Source: Branchiostoma belcheri (lineage: Eukaryota; Chordata; Leptocardii; Amphioxiformes; Branchiostomatidae). From it: 64,000 nt of DNA. The notes beneath the pieces were generated by a model. That model saw only the letters and a program-made list of their open reading frames with translations, ran no database searches and had not been told where the DNA came from. The DNA is taken from contig NW_017802491.1 of NCBI RefSeq assembly GCF_001625305.1, positions 2,344,245 through 2,408,244 on the forward strand. Direction: 5' to 3'. Of the stretch, positions 61,808 to 64,000 are shown one piece after another; position 1 is the first letter of the stretch, and each line of letters begins with the position of its first letter. The position numbers and the translations under genes were made by a program.

Positions 61808-63211
61808 TCACAGCTTCGTGCAGGTCACCTTTTGTCCATTCTTAGCTGTGACATGATCACCTTGTCCCCACTCGTCATTGCTGCAGACCATTGTGTGCAC
61901 CTCATTTTCATATGCCAGCGCCATGGACAGTCTTTTAGGGTCCATTCCTCTGTCATCATCTTCATCCACCGTCCTGTCTATGTTGGTCTTACACTGCCTG
62001 TTGTTGTCCACGTCTCTGTCTAGGGACAGGGACGATCGGTGTGCATCAATGATGCGTGCACTGTACTCGTGGGTGGGGACCGGGTGTGTCTTGTTAAACT
62101 TTTTGTAGTCCACCTCGTAACCGTACTCTGAGCAGGACACCATGTTGTCGAAGTGATAACCCCACAGAACCTCGTCTGCCAGGTAGGAGGTCCTGGCCTG
62201 AAGCGTGTAGCTGCTACTTTCTAAGATACCCTCAAACAGCACAACTACTTCAAAGTCTTCCTTTGCCAGGCTGTCTTCGGAGACATCATAGAACGGACTT
62301 TCCTTATCAATTTCGTGAACAACTGTAACTGGAGTGATGAGAAAGACACGGTCCGTACCTTTGTCGAACCCAACATTGACATCTTCGAAGTTCAAATACA
62401 GTTCCTCACCTTCTATTGTTTTTCTGTGGTGTCGGACCACAAAGACGCGGACATGAGCTTCTACGATGTGACTCTTACGAATGTCAGCAACACGGAACAT
62501 GAGCGAGAGTTTACCATCCCGGTTAGCGATACAAGCTTGCTCGCTAAAGAGCAGAGTGTGCGCACGTTTCTTTGGCCTGGCAAGCTTTGTGAGGAAGACG
62601 CCAATCATCAATGTGTCGATGATGAGTCCCACGACGGACTGAAAAGCTACGAGGAAGGCACCAAAGCCACAGTTGTCTCGGGCGTGGCGAGAACCATAGC
62701 CGATTGTTGTCTGTGTCTCCAGTGAGAAGAGAAAGGAGGATGTGAAGTCCCTCATCTCGCTAACACATGGTTGGAAGTCAGGGTCGCCAACTTCATGGGC
62801 AAAGTCTCCATGCACTAAGCTTACAATGTACCACACGATTCCAAATAAGAACCAGCTCAAGACGAATGCAGCAGAGAAGGAGAGGAACGTGTACCTCCAC
62901 CTCAGGTCCACCAGGGTGGTGAAAAAGTCCCGAATGTACCTTCTCTTGTGCAGGGGAACGTGGTGGTTCCTGTAGTTGCAGATCCCGTCCTTGCTGACGA
63001 ACCGTGGCCAGCGCCGCCGTACCACAGCCTCCGATGACGTCATGGAGGCCTTCTTGATGGGCGTGCGTTCCCCCGGAGTGCTGGAGTCTGAGATGAGGCT
63101 CATCTGACTGTGCTGATGGAGAGGCGGCGAGCGCGGGATCCGCCCGTTCCTCGTCGGCGCACCATCCATCGTTAAATACGAGCGATCCTTGTTTCCGGGA
63201 AACTCTGGCAT
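61808..63211 (-). CDS. Kir2-like: Inward-rectifier potassium channel, Kir2-type
   Basis: This is a 467-residue membrane subunit of a tetrameric K+ channel that sets resting potential. Seen: a cytoplasmic N-terminus with an RFVSKDG motif (71-77), a slide helix and DLRWR (102-106), M1 at about 107-133, a pore loop with TTIGYG (168-173), M2 at about 183-208, then the Kir cytoplasmic domain. Aligned from memory to Kir2.1, it keeps the disulfide cysteines (C149, C181), the filter salt-bridge pair (E165, R175), the M2 rectification aspartate (D199), pore glutamates E251 and E327, and PIP2 contacts PKKR (213-216) and R245/K246. A YENEV motif (434-438) matches the Kir2 ER-export signal. The C-terminus T-K-L fits a class I PDZ ligand. 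Strong rectification is expected. The ATG has A at -3 and follows an in-frame TGA in the leader; the stop is TGA. The N-terminus is about 25 residues longer than in Kir2.1. The Kir2 call over Kir3 rests on D199 and the NVGFD segment. Confidence 0.96.
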   Translation of the reverse strand: MPEFPGNKDRSYLTMDGAPTRNGRIPRSPPLHQHSQMSLISDSSTPGERTPIKKASMTSSEAVVRRRWPRFVSKDGICNYRNHHVPLHKRRYIRDFFTTLVDLRWRYTFLSFSAAFVLSWFLFGIVWYIVSLVHGDFAHEVGDPDFQPCVSEMRDFTSSFLFSLETQTTIGYGSRHARDNCGFGAFLVAFQSVVGLIIDTLMIGVFLTKLARPKKRAHTLLFSEQACIANRDGKLSLMFRVADIRKSHIVEAHVRVFVVRHHRKTIEGEELYLNFEDVNVGFDKGTDRVFLITPVTVVHEIDKESPFYDVSEDSLAKEDFEVVVLFEGILESSSYTLQARTSYLADEVLWGYHFDNMVSCSEYGYEVDYKKFNKTHPVPTHEYSARIIDAHRSSLSLDRDVDNNRQCKTNIDRTVDEDDDRGMDPKRLSMALAYENEVHTMVCSNDEWGQGDHVTAKNGQKVTCTKL

Positions 63212-63315
63212 ATTGTAAGCTTGGAATCCTTTAGATTGAACCAGTGCTGTCTTTCACAGTTCCATGTTGACACATGGGTTTAGCTCCTAGTATGTGGGTA
63301 GATTTAGAGCTTCAC
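63212..63315 (-). other. 5' UTR part of the Kir exon, with 3' splice site
   Basis: Read on the minus strand, a pyrimidine-rich run ends in TTTTTCCAG just above 63315, a strong 3' splice site. The exon would start at 63315 and run 104 bases to the ATG. The leader has stops in the channel frame, so it is noncoding. Vertebrate KCNJ2 has the same design: a noncoding first exon, an intron, then the whole coding region in one exon. The upstream exon and promoter are not recognisable in 63316-64000 and probably lie beyond the window. Confidence 0.65.
63231..63275 (-). promoter_or_regulatory. Upstream ORF of 14 codons in the Kir leader
   Basis: An ATG at 63275-63273 opens a 14-codon frame ending in TAA at 63233-63231, 19 bases before the channel ATG. 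A second upstream ATG at 63265-63263 opens a three-codon frame ending in TGA at 63254. Both lie downstream of the predicted splice site, so both would be in the mature mRNA. Upstream ORFs commonly lower translation of the main frame. That role here is inference. Confidence 0.45.
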
Positions 63316-64000
63316 CTGGAAAAACAAAAGAACTTTTGTTATTCTGTTTCCATAGCTACAGAATGCTAGCACTACACATCTCTTCCTTTGAAATGCCATG
63401 CTTGTATGCTTTTCTTTATCTATCTTTACCATTGTTACCATATATAATACAGGTACTATAAAGCAGGGAAAATAGCTGTTATGTAATAATACAAATAAGT
63501 TCCATGATAATCATATCATTTATTATCAGATTTTACAGCAAAAAAGGCAACAGCACTAGGACCTCGTACTTATCTCAATTATTTTTTTATTCACTTCTAG
63601 AAAGACTCACAGGTAGTTAAAATAATATTCAATAAAAATGTTTCACTGAAGTTGAATTCTGTATCTGTATCTGTATAGCTGGTATAACCGCCTTTCGGCG
63701 TAACACACCAGCTCCGCAGGCACGCGGCGCGGCGGCAGCTGGCTATATTACACCGATCGACTTGTTACACCTAACCCTTGAACTTCTAGCTCTAGACATT
63801 GTTTAAAGCTATTCAAATTCATACGATAACAATAAGATAAGCCAAAACCTTAGCAATCATCACATCATCCTTCTTAGCTTCCCTGTTCCCTCTGCACAAA
63901 TATGCTATCTCCCTTGGTCATGCTGTGTCATTGTAATTCCAGCAAATACCGGAAGGTCCTTGTTATCATTCCTGTGAATTACTTCAAAATAATTGCCATG
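63316..64000. other. Presumed 5' leader intron of Kir
   Basis: This lies upstream of the Kir exon on the minus strand. It is AT-rich except for the repeat-derived CpG-rich block at 63690-63760. I see no convincing upstream exon donor, so the first exon is probably outside the window. Confidence 0.45.
63661..63713 (+). repeat. Dispersed repeat copy 2
   Basis: This copy starts with a hexamer run of the CTGTAT type and continues through GGCGTAACACACCAGCT. It may extend rightward through a GC-rich segment (63714-63790, CGGCGCGGCGGCAGC) that has no counterpart in the first copy. It lies upstream of the Kir exon, inside the presumed 5' leader intron. Confidence 0.65.

Noticed and set aside
62315..62725. 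136-codon plus-strand frame opposite the Kir coding sequence
   Set aside because: It is the antisense shadow of the Kir frame; its openness follows from the codon usage of the real gene.
1..64000. CRISPR arrays, operons, ribosome binding sites
   Set aside because: The window is eukaryotic: a Kir channel, splice signals and MITEs. No regularly spaced direct repeats with unique spacers occur.

Overview
The window looks like invertebrate deuterostome nuclear DNA, most likely from an amphioxus (Branchiostoma). The evidence is one clear chordate-type ion-channel gene, splice-like signals, several short inverted-repeat transposons, a patchy CpG distribution and repeats that I recall as amphioxus-like. 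The species call is inference. A 20-base run of N (47782-47801) marks an assembly gap, so this is draft or scaffolded sequence.

The one secure gene is at the right end, on the minus strand (61808-63211). It is an uninterrupted 467-codon frame for an inward-rectifier potassium channel of the Kir2 type. It has the TIGYG filter, the rectification aspartate in M2, the two cytoplasmic pore glutamates, the PIP2-binding basic residues, a YENE export-type motif and a C-terminal T-K-L that fits a class I PDZ ligand. A 3' splice site lies about 104 bases before its ATG. The gene therefore has a 5' leader intron and an intronless coding region, as in vertebrate KCNJ2. The leader carries two short upstream ORFs.

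The other 61 kb holds no protein gene I can identify. Positions 1 to about 6.5 kb are CpG-rich. From about 7 kb to 61.7 kb CpG is strongly depleted, which in animals with mosaic methylation usually marks transcribed, germline-methylated DNA. Within this stretch I see weak candidates for spliced exons: plus strand at 6.8, 18.5-19.1, 30.6-33.8 and 36.8 kb, and minus strand near 36.4 kb. Most plus-strand candidates have stops in every frame, so they would be noncoding or UTR exons if real.

Mobile DNA is clearer. There is a 913-bp TA-flanked element with 12-bp perfect terminal inverted repeats (53665-54577), a 190-bp element with perfect 42-bp terminal repeats (55589-55782), and two related foldback elements with TAGCCTGG ends (25365-25466 and 42002-42167). 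There is also a dispersed repeat present in two orientations (52419-52475 and 63661-63713), plus microsatellites at 39.6, 41.3 and 41.9 kb. Two sequence-wide biases stand out: the palindrome TACATGTA (27 copies counted) and the E-box CACCTG/CAGGTG.
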